Below are positions 35,460 to 46,679 of a DNA stretch of 64,000 nucleotides, piece by piece. The notes below the pieces were generated by a model. The model made no database searches. It saw only the letters and a program-made list of their open reading frames with translations, and was not told where the DNA came from. Location: the NCBI GenBank assembly GCA_034440615.1, contig JAOTOM010004870.1:62001-126000 (forward strand), written 5' to 3'. The translations under genes were made by a program, and so were the position numbers. The DNA is from Ashinkailepas kermadecensis (taxonomy: Eukaryota; Arthropoda; Thecostraca; Neolepadidae). The stretch's first letter is position 1. Every line of letters begins with the position of its first letter.

Positions 35460-35650
35460 ATCAGTCAGCAAACGTCAGCAAATATCAGCATCGACAAACG
35501 TCAACACAGACATACGTCAGCATAGTCAAACATCAGCACCGACAAACGTCAGCACCGACAAACGTCAGCATCGACAAACGTCAGCACAGACATACGTCAG
35601 TACAGAAAAACGTCAGCACCGACAAAGGTCAGGTCCGAATAACGCCAGTG
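35460..35650. repeat. 16-bp minisatellite (CAGCACCGACAAACGT)
   Basis: About ten units with CATCGAC, CACAGAC and CACCGAC variants. It is preceded (35270-35455) by a looser TCAGGTCA/AGTCAG-rich stretch. Confidence 0.85.
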
Positions 35651-35732
35651 ATGATCACTCAGCCAAGCCGGTGCAACCTGCTGCAGAATGCGCAAAATTG
35701 AAATTCATCGGATGCACGCTAACACTACAGGA

Positions 35733-35870
35733 GCCCGACGCTACTGCAGCCTCTCGATTCTCAGGGCATTGAGCCTTACACCACTGCATCCTCTCGGGTT
35801 TCAGTGTATCGAGCCCGACACTACTGCAGCCTCTCTGGTCTGGGGGTATCCAGCCCGACAACACTGCATT
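35733..35870. repeat. 40-bp tandem repeat, 3.5 copies
   Basis: Units start at GCCCGACRCTACTGCAGC (35733, 35773, 35813 and 35853), exactly 40 bp apart. Confidence 0.9.
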
Positions 35871-37747
35871 TTTGGGGCGTGAGTCAGCACTCGTCCTCAG
35901 GGGCACCATTTCCTACAGAGGCGCCACTGATGGATAACGAGTCCTGCACGAGTGCCGTATGTCCCATGTCCCTGTCCCATGTCCGCGGCATCCATGGGCG
36001 TCCCACATTCTGGACGGGCACCTTTTCCAGTCAGCGGCTGCCGCATCTCGATGGGGTGCGAAGACATGCCCCGTGTGCCCCACTTCGACCCGCCTCTGGA
36101 ATTGCTGAAGCCAATACGGTTCATTCATCAGGTCCTCGAGTTATTTGTTGCATAATTTTGGGATACCAGTGTAGTGTTTGGTGGACAGGTTTCCTAGGTA
36201 CTTCTTGCAATCCTCATGCGTGTTCACGGTTGTGGCTGACGGAGTAATGTGTGCCTTACAGCCATACTGATTACGACAATACGACACGACTCACACGGCC
36301 TGCAAGCGTCGTGAAACAACAGATTTATCCGGCATTTCACAGGTGAAATTTTCTCTTGAAAACATAGGATACGCAAAGAAAAGAAGTTAGTGTAGGAATC
36401 GAACAGACTCTTATAGACTGTTGAATAATGATGACAGAATATGCCCTGGACATCGAAAGTAGGACATGTCCTGGACATATCATATATGACGTCCCTCATG
36501 ACCACTCCCATCTTCTAATGGACCCATTACCACCGCACGTTAATTTCCCGTCAGTTTCCTAACATTCTGCATGTCCTAGACTAAAACCAAATCATAAATG
36601 TGGCAACTGTGCGACAAAAAGTAACCGGTCACCATTCTCTTTTTGGTCACGCTTTATACGCAATTGGGGAATTGTTCCATTGTTGCACCAATATCAAGAT
36701 TAATGCGTGAGGAAACGATTACCGTTTCTTCAAGAACACCGGCCTTGTAGGTTCCGACAACTCAATTGGGGGGTTGGGGGGGGGGATGGATGGCGAATCA
36801 GCCCCTCCAAACAATCCATAAAAGAACGAATCGCTTAGATCAGTACTGTATTATGATTAAAACAGATACTTTCAAGGGGACACTGGGGAATTTGTCTCCC
36901 ATGGAAAGGTGGCGACACTCTGGCGAGACAAAGGCTGGATTGGACCCCTCCCCAACCCCGCTCAACGATATTTTCCATCGAAATCGCCCCTCCGAGGAAA
37001 TGTGCTCTCCCGATCATAATTCCTCAATCCGTCCCTTTCTTAAGTGTCCGATGCAGTGGTTATACACCTATTTACATGCTCCCATATTTCGTATATCACA
37101 TATCAGTTATTGACCTGTTCTCTTCCTCGTACTTCATGTGCCATGGAATGTCATGAAGAAGAGTGCACCATCCAATCTGCGCATGCATAGCTGACATGAC
37201 TGATGATTGCTGCAAGATTTAATGGACTGAACCCATTTTGTTGGTAACTTAAGCATCGGACGGCTTAATGCCAGCTCCGTCTGGTAATGATTGCTGGCTG
37301 ACATAGAGTTGTTATATCTTATATTTGCTAAGTAGACCGCAACATGTTCTGATTCCTGCGGAGCTTTCCAGGGGAGTCTATGCATTCACCATGGATTTCC
37401 AAGTACAATAGATCTCGGATGGAGCATTGCGGACTGCTCTTGAATCCTGGACCATACTTCCTACCCTTATTTTACATTCACACGTTGCTTTGTAATAATA
37501 ATTTTCGCAATGACACAGTTCCCAAAATACATGTTGTTGCACTAAATCAGAACCTGGTTAATAAGCCGGCATTTACCAGCAGGACCACACGTGACAACAT
37601 TTGACCACGTGATAGGGTGGTAGTCGTGGTTCAGAAAACCTTCCAACGAGCCGCTACCTCCAGTTAGGTAGATAGACCCCTTCATTTATGATTAGTATGT
37701 GTATATTTAGTTGCGCAACCAGTGCATATATCCGTACACATATGTAC
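35871..37747. other. No recognisable gene
   Basis: Only short frames without motifs. A G-run/C-run pair (36771 and 36945) may mark a small decayed element. No exon of the EB-like type was found here by eye. Confidence 0.35.
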
Positions 37748-38617
<870 letters not shown>

Positions 38618-39214
38618 AGGTAAATGCATAGATAGATAAACATGCATGTACTTATGTAGTGTATTTCCCCATTATTTGCGATTGGAATTCATCACTTGCT
38701 TCCTTCCCGTGGCTTGCTTGAACGCATATTTCGTCTTTGGTGTTACAGTGTCCCACCACACATAAGGTATCAATTTATATATGTAATTTGATCTGGGAAA
38801 GGACGTCGGCTCACGCCAATTACCGGGTCCTGGTTTTCGACAGTTCAAAGAAGTGAGGCACTGAAGGCAATTCAGCTATGGCCCGATATTTTGTTCTAGA
38901 ATGTCGGTCGCACCGAATTTACCCGCGGTCGAATATACTTTGGCCAGTGCATTCCAGAACGACCTATATTCTGGAAAGCGTATTATGCTGGTCGCGTCAC
39001 TGTTATTTCTGGTTCCCTTGCTGCCATCGGACGTACATAATATTTGTTTAAATGCTTCTCCACCTTGGAAGGATGCAATGCTGTTTTACTCACACAGAAA
39101 ATGACCGATATTGAAAGCGTCGTGAACGTTGTCTTAGTTGTCACACGCGCCACGGCCAGGTTGGCGAGGAAGTCGGAGACTTTTCGTCCGTTTGACGTTT
39201 TCAGCTTGATTATT
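38618..39214. other. No recognisable gene
   Basis: Short frames only; nothing assigned. Confidence 0.35.
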
Positions 39215-39440
39215 ACCCCTTCGACTTTTCTCCCTCCGATTTTTCCCCCTTCGACTTTTCCCCATTCGACTTTTTCCCTTCCACTTTACCCCCTTTGACT
39301 ATTCATCCTTCAACTTTTCGTCATTTTGGCTTCTTGTCTACTAGACTTTTATCGCTTCGATTTTGCCCACACGGCTTCTATCCATTTCGATTTTATTCCA
39401 TTCCACCATTTGTCCTTTCACTTATTGCCTTTCGACTTCC
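39215..39440. repeat. Degenerate 13-14 bp polypyrimidine repeat (CCCTTCGACTTTT)
   Basis: Repeated YYCGACTTTT-type units in a long pyrimidine-rich strand. Such tracts can form triplex DNA. No gene. Confidence 0.75.
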
Positions 39441-39544
39441 GTTCAGGCAGTGCTGGCGCGGTATGGATGTTGCCCTGAGGCGGCTGTAGGCAGATATTTT
39501 GAAGAGCACGGATAATAATTTGTACACTTTGATAATCTTTCAAA

Positions 39545-39765
39545 GCCATACATACATTCATAAGTTATGCTCCTAAGTACTAGCTTCTAATCTGTAGCCG
39601 AACGAGTGATGTGGAATACATATATTTTGCACACTTCGGTACTAAATATGCACATGGCATATTTAGTGGCAGACACGGTGCCAGGATAAAGAAGTATTAT
39701 GGTGGATGTCGACACAATAAAAAGACATAATTCCTTACCCAGACGTGGTGCCTGGATAAGGAAGT
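39545..39765 (-). mobile_element. Dispersed repeat, copy 1
   Basis: About 220 bp shared with 54966-55190, including GTAGCCGAACGAGTGATGTGG, TATTTAGTGGCAGAC and CAGACGTGGTGCCTGGATAA blocks. Non-coding and of unknown class. The left edges of both copies fall at the same GCCATACAT, suggesting a true element end. Confidence 0.65.
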
Positions 39766-40764
39766 AAGGGGGGGGGGGGATTGTGGTGGTTGTCGACATA
39801 ATAAGAAAGCAAGCCCCGGCCTATTGATGAATTCCTATGAATTGTTATAGTGAACGAATATACCAATTGTCGGCATAAGCGGACCAAGATCAGCTTTCGA
39901 GAGGAGTCATCATATCCAGGTATGCTCAGGTAAAGGAAATTGTTAATTGTAATTAGTGACGGGGAAAGCCTGGTTGTCCCTGAGGTTTCAGAATGCGTGT
40001 AGCTTCACGCATGTTTTTTGTACTGACTGATGCACAAGATGTTGCGGGCAGAGGCGGATCCACGGTTAAAAAACTAAGGTGGCTATCCCAATTTTTGAGT
40101 AGCTAGCGTCGCCTATGCCATTTTTTGCATTAATTTGCAGAGCAGCATTCGGTATAATATTGCTAAAATACTACTTGTTTATGAAGAGGAATTGAGTTAG
40201 TTGCAGGACGATTTTTCGCGGGCGAAAATTGCTTCCCCATCTTTATGCTAACCTGGATACGCCTATGAATTTAACTGATGTTCATTGGCGCACAATTCAG
40301 AGCACTATTAAGTCGGAGTCGATTGCTAGTAATTGGGCCCGGATGCGCGTATAAATCTAAGAACTATATTAAAACTAAAATTTGCATTATTTCCTCTTTC
40401 TGCCCCCGACATCCGCCATTTTCAAGACGTGCGAGTTTTGCTTTTGCACAAATGTAGTTAACAATACAAGCCTTCGAACCATATTTTCGTTGTTACAAAG
40501 CCGTTCCATTGGTTCGCGGGATATCAAGGGGGCCGAATAAGCCTCAACAATGTCCCCAAACAATGGAATGATTGCATATGTCTTACAGGAGACGGTTAAA
40601 CACAAATATTGTGATGACAGATTCTTCTTCAAGCAACGTGCTACACCTAATCAATTGGAGATAGATAGTAGTTTTGCATATGCACGTAGTCAGTATGACT
40701 ATGTCCGTAACAGAACATGCTTAGGAAGTTAGTCCATTGCTCGTATTATATTTTGTTTTGGGTA
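39766..40764. other. No recognisable gene
   Basis: Contains a CAGAGGCGGATCCACGG motif (about 40050) that resembles a DNA-transposon end. The rest is AT-rich unique sequence. Confidence 0.35.
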
Positions 40765-41078
40765 AGTTAGTCCGAATTCTTGCTGGGGTGGCATTTCGTA
40801 GCAGGAATATATTGCGAAGGAAATCTTGTTGCGTGAACCCTGGCCCCACCACCCGAATGATGAATTCCAGTTGAACGGCAGGAATTTGACCGAAAGTTTG
40901 ACTTGCCGTCAATGCACCGAAACGGCCGTCCCGGTAGCTCGTCTCCGACTTTATCTGGCCAGCTGCCAACTGACCCTGCCTGTCGAGGCTAAATGCGAGC
41001 GCTTGAAGAGACTCGAACACTGCGTTGCCAGGACAGGGGGACCTGTGCAGCCAGCGCTTTAACCAAATGAGCGGTTGA
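40765..41078 (-). mobile_element. tRNA-derived SINE, copy 1
   Basis: On the minus strand a tRNA-like head (TTTGGTTAAAGCGCTGGCTG, then GTTCGAGTCTC as B box) is followed by a body shared with 62698-63006, including AAATGCGAGCGC, GGCCAGCTGCCAACTGACC and GCATTGACGGCAAGTCAAAC. An internal RNA polymerase III promoter is expected for such elements. The A box is weaker than in copy 2. Confidence 0.78.
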
Positions 41079-41124
41079 TGATGAACAAGGAACACACACT
41101 GATCGGATACATTTGGGCTTGACC

Positions 41125-42330
41125 TTAAGGTCATCAAGCCATGCAATCCTAAATTGCTCAGACTTAATAAGAGCCACATGGCCCATCTGGGTTAAGAATG
41201 TAAAGTGAAGATACTATAAGACGGGATAAAAAGATAATCAGCACCCCAACCAATACCACATCCTCAATTATGCATGTCTGATTCAAGGTCATTTGAAATT
41301 AACACACGTAGGTCTCCTTCCTCTTCAATAACATCCAATTCCCTGCCTCCCATTGTATGTCTGAAAGTATCACTTCCGGACCCCAGATGTACCCTTAGCA
41401 TAGAGTCATACACTTTTCATGGTTGAAAGACATCTGTCATTGACCAGCCCACTTCTGTGACGTGACTTACCAAGCACTGAGAGTCGAAACTGCAACTTTC
41501 GCCGATGATTCTTCCGGGGTAGCAGATGTTATTCTCCATCGCGAAACGATAGTTGCACGCGCAAACACGCGTGGTGTAATCGCACATCGTGTCAGCGTCG
41601 TGAGCCTGAAAACCAAGCCAGGTCGTATTGTATTGCATTGTCACCGCTATCAGACCAGATCCAGAAAATGGCCGTTCCGTGGTCACCGGTCTTGCCAGAA
41701 ATAATAAAATACAAGAGCGTAATGAAAAAAAACCATACGTACGCATGATAAATAGGCACACACCTTGACCACATAGTAGATGATGCATAAAAGCCCAGGC
41801 GACATAGATGGTGGAGTGAGATGCATAGAGCAACACACATGCGGGCACCCCGACTAGATCGTGTCGCCTCAGACATAGCTGCTGTGCAAAACACCGTCTC
41901 AATTTCCGCTTGAATGCAGACACCGAAGTGGCTTTCAAATCATCCGACGTGGCATGCGTGTTGTATGGTGCACACGGCCGATATATGACTGCTCGTTTCC
42001 CTGTATTCGTCCTGATGTCTGGGAGGTGCAGCACGCCAGACTGCCTGGTGCAGCGAGACACGACGTCACAGTTGTGTGCCATCTGTCTGTACAGTGAGAT
42101 GGACCCTGTTACCAAGTATCTTGTGAAAGAGTCGGCCGTCATTATACTCGGCAGGGTCAACGGCACGCATGCAATGCAGATGACTCGTGATCAACACCTT
42201 TTTGAACCAGCCAGCATTGGTCTCGTGGTAGTCAGCACTGGTCTCGTGGTGGCTGCACTATTCACGGGGTGGCCATCACGGTCTCGGGGTGGCTGCACTG
42301 GTCTCGGGGTGGATGCACTGGTCGCGAGAT
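41125..42330 (-). repeat. Segmental duplication, copy 3
   Basis: Colinear with 33095-34432. Begins with the same CR1 3'-end remnant (41125-41198) and ends in a shorter version of the 20/21-bp minisatellite (42211-42330). Holds the intact version of the duplicated EB-like exon. Confidence 0.88.
41471..41605 (-). CDS. EB-like cysteine-module exon, intact
   Basis: A 135-bp internal exon on the minus strand, phase 0 at both ends. The acceptor is TTGGTTTTCAG and the donor GTAAGT. It encodes 45 residues with six Cys spaced C-x6-C-x-C-x10-C-x9-C-x5-C, including RVCACNYRF, NNICYP, GESCSF and DSQCL. This order, with GESC and a final QC, resembles the EB module found in secreted or cell-surface proteins of nematodes and arthropods (family knowledge; function largely unknown). 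Two further copies, at 33.5 and 32.7 kb, are damaged. As the best-preserved member it is the most likely to be used, but no start, signal peptide or terminal exon is visible in the window. Confidence 0.75.
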
Positions 42331-42340
42331 GGCTGTGCAC

Positions 42341-42964
42341 CTGGAGACAGAGTCGCTGGGCGCTGCGTCCTCCCTTACGTGAAAGATGTACGGGGATTTG
42401 TCGGCAGGGTGGCCCCACGGTTACAGTGACAGGACACCAGCAGATTGAGCCTTCCAGAACATTTCGCACAACAGTTTTGAGGAGAATATCTTACATCTTA
42501 CAACAGTTACAGGAGAATACCTTACTTCCGGCGCAAAATTGTTCCCGGCATTAGCAATAAGATACTGTAGCAATGATGCCACGCTCAATTATGCACAACA
42601 ACCCAAACTACACATAGAAAACATGCAAATGAGCGTGAGACCGGAGTGTGTCACGCGCTCCGTCGTAGTGGACCGAGAAGCAAACAGAGCGTCTTGGAAA
42701 CAAAATGAAAGCCAGCCATATTGTTAGGCGCCGGCCTTGCAGGAGGGAAATTTGAGCAAACACCTGCGCCAGGGCAGGTGGAAAAATGCCGGACACCGCC
42801 GAACGCGAAGCTAACTTGGCGCTCGGAAAATTCTGGTGGGCTTCAGCAGTAGGAAAAGTGTAGCCCAATACGTCAATAGCCGCGTCAATTGCCGCGTTAG
42901 GGGCGCGAATATGCCTTGCTAATATCGATCCGACTCCAAAAATGAATTGACCACACCTAAAATA
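42341..42964. other. No recognisable gene
   Basis: Open frames on both strands, none with a motif. Two near-repeats of TTACAGGAGAATA/GGAGAATATCTTACATC at 42480-42520. Confidence 0.35.
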
Positions 42965-43090
42965 CATGTTGTACATGCCGCGTGGTCACGTGGCCATGTA
43001 GAACAAGCCATGTCGCCGCGAGATTACGTGGTCATGTACAACACGCCATGCCGCGAGGTGACGTGGCCATGTACAACACGCCATGCCTCC
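42965..43090. repeat. Tandem repeat with TACAACACGCCATG core
   Basis: About three units of roughly 40-48 bp containing GTGGCCATGTACAACACGCC. Confidence 0.8.
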
Positions 43091-43119
43091 CGCCTCATGT
43101 TGCCTTTTTCTATTTGGAT

Positions 43120-43435
43120 ATCCTGGGGAGATGGCGAGCAATCGCGGTCCACTGTATTGGAACGTGAGGAGAGGAAGAGGTGGGGAGAGGGAGAGCGGAC
43201 CCGGTCCATTGTATTGGAAGGTGGGGAGAGGGCGAGCGGGTGCCGTCCACTGTATTGGAACGTGAGTAGAGGAAGCGCTGGGAAGAGGGCGAGCGGTCGC
43301 GGTCCAGTGTATTCGAAGGTGGGGAGAAGACAAGCTGTCACAGTCTACTGTATTGGAAGTTGGGGAGTGGGCGAGCGGCCGCTGTCCACTGCATTTGAAG
43401 GTGGGAAGAGGGCGAGCGGTCGCATTGGAAGATGA
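43120..43435. repeat. 50-60 bp minisatellite
   Basis: About six units combining GGTGGGGAGAGGGCGAGCGG with GTCCACTGTATTGGAA. On the minus strand each unit ends in a pyrimidine tract plus TTCCAATACAG, a shape like a 3' splice site. Frames through it are artefacts. Confidence 0.88.
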
Positions 43436-43881
43436 CAAAATGCTGCACGCGGCGACAGGCGAGCAATATTTAGACACTACTTAGCACTAACACTATTTAT
43501 ACGAATTTCATTCATGGTGTGATTTCAGCAGGTCTATCGCATTGTCCATCCTGAATGAACGCTATTCGCACACACCATGCTCTCCCTTCGAATATTCCAG
43601 ATGGGCTTGAAAATGCCAATTTGCGCCGGTTTTTGGTATCAGTTTTCAGAGTGCATCCGAACCTTCGCACATCCATAACATATACAGGGAATAATAGCTT
43701 TCGTTGTCTTTGTAGACTATCAATAATACAATGATGGGATCCGCCACGAGGTGCTAAAGAGTCAACTGTTCACATGGGTCCCAGACGAGCTTGCCATAAT
43801 TAATTTTACACCTCAGCATTGATGTTGAAAACAGAATATCTTCGTGGGTATGGGACGTATTCATTGACCCTTCTGACCTAC
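43436..43881. other. No recognisable gene
   Basis: Nothing assigned; unique sequence between two minisatellites. Confidence 0.35.
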
Positions 43882-44050
43882 ACCAACTCACCGTGCAACA
43901 CTTCACCACACATCATCTCACCGTACACTAACTCACCACACACCAGCTCGTCACACACCCATCACCACACATCAATCACCACACACCAATCACCACATGC
44001 CAACTCATCTCACACCAATCACCACACACCAACTCACCATACACTGTGCG
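43882..44050. repeat. Junction minisatellite at the 44.1-kb EB-like exon
   Basis: CACACACCAACTCACC-type units of about 11-26 bp. On the minus strand they read GTGAGTTGGTGTGTG, and the first unit is the donor of the adjoining exon (TGTATG then GTGAGTTGG). The array runs only into the intron. The low complexity of the CA-rich unit makes the exon-derived part less certain than at 63.3 or 54.9 kb. Confidence 0.8.
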
Positions 44051-44166
44051 TCTATGGAGCACGGTTGGTTGATTCGCCTGACGGGGAGGCAGGTGTCCGC
44101 GGAGTCAGACTGCACGAAATCGGACGCGCAGTCGCAGACGTCTGAGTCACAAATTGCTTCTTGCGT
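44038..44166 (-). CDS. EB-like cysteine-module exon, intact
   Basis: A 129-bp exon on the minus strand, phase 0 at both ends. The acceptor is TGTGTATGCAG and the donor GTGAGTTG. It encodes 43 residues with six Cys spaced C-x4-C-x-C-x12-C-x9-C-x5-C (VCDCASDF, DTCLPVRR, NQPCSIDAQCM). It has no premature stop and is clearly diverged from the 41.5-kb module, so it is an older, separate module rather than part of the recent duplication. Probably extracellular, with disulphides inferred from the paired Cys. The donor site lies in the first unit of a minisatellite. Confidence 0.75.
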
Positions 44167-44401
44167 CTGCATACACACATAGAGAACGTGCGTGTGTACG
44201 GTGTGACTGGTAATGACACTGACAATCGATTTATCACATGCCTGCTTTGAATATAAACAGAGACGCAGAACTATGGCTACATCCACCATCACGATCATTG
44301 GTTTCTGAAAATCGTGGTGAGGGCACAATGCATGAAGACAATGGGCGGGACGAAGTGGATTTTTTTTTTTGGGAAAAAATGAAAATCACCATGCTAGGTA
44401 A

Positions 44402-45852
44402 GTAGAAACATTGATGTTAACCAGCACATTTTGTACTGAAAAGAAACAGATTTGGATTAGATAGTGGACTGACCCTCCACTTTTTGCTGAAAAAAATGTA
44501 AAACTGTGTGCAAAAACAAACAAAATACCTGAAATTCCCTCCACTGTGCAGGTACAGCTTACATCATAAAATGTCGAGATTAGCGATGCTGATGCATTTT
44601 AAACCAGATTTTCTGAAAGAAAATTTGCTAAGCAACTAAACACCAATTGCATGGTCATACTGATGTTTGTACACACCAGCAGGGGTGTCGATTTGTATCC
44701 TTTTGTGGGGGCCATGGCCCCACCAATGTTGATCTTGGCCCCCCCAATGTTGATTTGGGCCCTGCCCTCAATAACCTATGCTATTTTTATGCTGATACAA
44801 AAGTGAAAGGAAAAAAGAAGAAAAAAAACACTGCTAGGTACATAGAAAATGTAGTTGATGTTAACCAGCACATTTTGTACTGAAAGGAAACAGATTTGGA
44901 TTACATAGTGGGTTGACTCTCCACCTTTTGGTATGAAATTCAAAATTGAGTGCAAAAAAATAGCTGGATTTCCCTCCCCTGTGGAAGGACAACTTACATC
45001 ATAAAATGTTAAGAATAGCTGATGCTAATGCATTTTAAAACCAGATTGTTCAACAAACAAAAAATGTTTAGCCACAAAACAACAATTGCATTGTCATACT
45101 GATGTTTGTATACACAACCAATGGCAAAACCACATGCATATGGAGCTTGAATAAGGTTCATTCCATTCTCACTTTCCAGTCATTGTCAAACTTGCATACC
45201 AGTGAGTGAACCAGTGAACAACAAACAAAGTTATCATTGAGATTGTGGATATACAAACTAGAATTGTCTTCAACAGCCCACCCATCACACCATCAGCTTG
45301 ATATTTACCTGGTACCTACCTAGGTACCTACATGCCCAGTGACAATGTGGATATTCTTTTACTTTCTGCCATAGCGTTGTTTACACTAGATATGTAACCG
45401 AATGTGCCGCATATCGGCAGGAAATGTCGCACTGTTCAAATATACCACTGGATATGGATGCAACGTTTTGATGACGTCACAAACAGTCACAGTGATACGA
45501 CTTATTCGCCCATCGGGAAACCGGACGATGTTGCAACGTATCTTGGTTGCAACATTACATATGACTCAGTGCAGCGTGAAACTGCCATGAGACCATCACA
45601 GTGGCTTCAGATCATCAGTACCTCTTCAAATAGATCCATATGCAATTTTGAAAAAAAAGAAGAAAAAACACCATGCAACTTACGTAGCTTAGTTGATGCC
45701 AACCAGCACATTTTGTACTGAAATGAAACAGATTTGAATTGGATAGTGGATTGACTCTCCACCCTTTGCTGTAAAATTGACAACTTGTGGGAAAAAAACA
45801 AAGGAGTTGGATTTCCTTCCAATTTGCAAGCACGACTTACATCATAAAAGCA
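44402..45852. repeat. Triplicated 160-280 bp repeat
   Basis: Units at 44402-44680, 44853-45125 and 45690-45852 share AACCAGCACATTTTGTACTGAAA, a TGACYCTCCACYTTTTG block and CTTACATCATAAAATG. The first two extend to CATACTGATGTTTGTA. Each is preceded by an A-rich AAGAAAAAAAACA stretch, so they could be old retroposed copies rather than a simple tandem duplication. GGGGTGTCGATTTGTA with GGCCCCCCCAATGTTGAT (44686-44755) recurs in part at 52.6 kb. Confidence 0.7.
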
Positions 45853-46384
45853 ACTTTAATCCTTGGCAACGCGGTACATAGTTTATCGTCGCTTTACCGA
45901 GGCTTACTTACTGACGCACCCGAGCAGAAATCGGGCATATTCCAAATTCGGTGGAGAAATTCGGCGCAGCCTGGCAATCGCACTCGTGACGTCACAGCTC
46001 AGAAATATGGGCCTGTGGCGGCTGCAGAAGTGAAAAACACCTGCTTGTAAGTTATATAAGGTCAAAGCCCATCAGCAAATGTGTCTGGAGAGACTTGATA
46101 GACACTTGCGCGCAATAAATGCCACAAATCGTGGTGGGCGTTTCTCAGAACATCCAAATAAAAAATTCCATTTACAAAAATTCCAGCGCCTAAAGTCTAA
46201 ATTTGAGGTTGCAGTCGACAAATGTGACGGAGGTGAGACATTCTTGATGCAATTGCGCGCAGTGTTTAATCCGTAGCCCAATCTCATGTGACGTACTGAT
46301 TCGTTTTTGTACTTCGCACTTTCTGATGTATCTGCATATTGGTGTGATTTTAAATAGTGAATAAATAGCCTGCTGCTATTTAAT
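45126..46384. other. No recognisable gene
   Basis: Outside the third repeat unit there is a 65-residue frame at 46079-46276 without a known motif. Part of it (about 46150-46200) recurs on the other side of the CR1 element at 50100-50155, so it is probably repeat DNA. Confidence 0.35.
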
Positions 46385-46389
46385 TCCTC

Positions 46390-46483
46390 ATCTGACCTCT
46401 ATCAGAGGGATGGCTTGCACTTCTCTGAGAAGGGGGTGCAAGTGTTAGGCAAAGTATACGAACATGTCCTTCAGGGAAACTAG
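46390..46483 (+). pseudogene. CR1-like LINE ORF1 3' end (esterase-like)
   Basis: The frame reads YQRDGLHFSEKGVQVLGK and stops after EHVLQGN. D-G-L-H-F is the usual last catalytic block (Asp and His) of the SGNH/GDSL esterase carried by many CR1 ORF1 proteins. Only this C-terminal piece is present. Confidence 0.6.
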
Positions 46484-46679
46484 ATAATGGGGTGGGGAGG
46501 GAAGAATTGGCATTGCCATCTCAGGGATATGTCAATAGTGACAGCATAGGCAATAGAACCTCACAGTCAGCAAATAGGGGTAGCAGTAGATCAAGGGGGC
46601 AGAGTGGTAGCTCATCCAGAGATGATAGAGCTACTCAACATAAAAAGCCAAAGAGGGTCATGGAACTTTTGTTAAGTGT

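Noticed and set aside
46079..46276. A 65-residue frame with a Lys-rich C-terminal half
   Set aside because: Part of it recurs beyond the CR1-like LINE and no family is recognised, so it is treated as repeat DNA.
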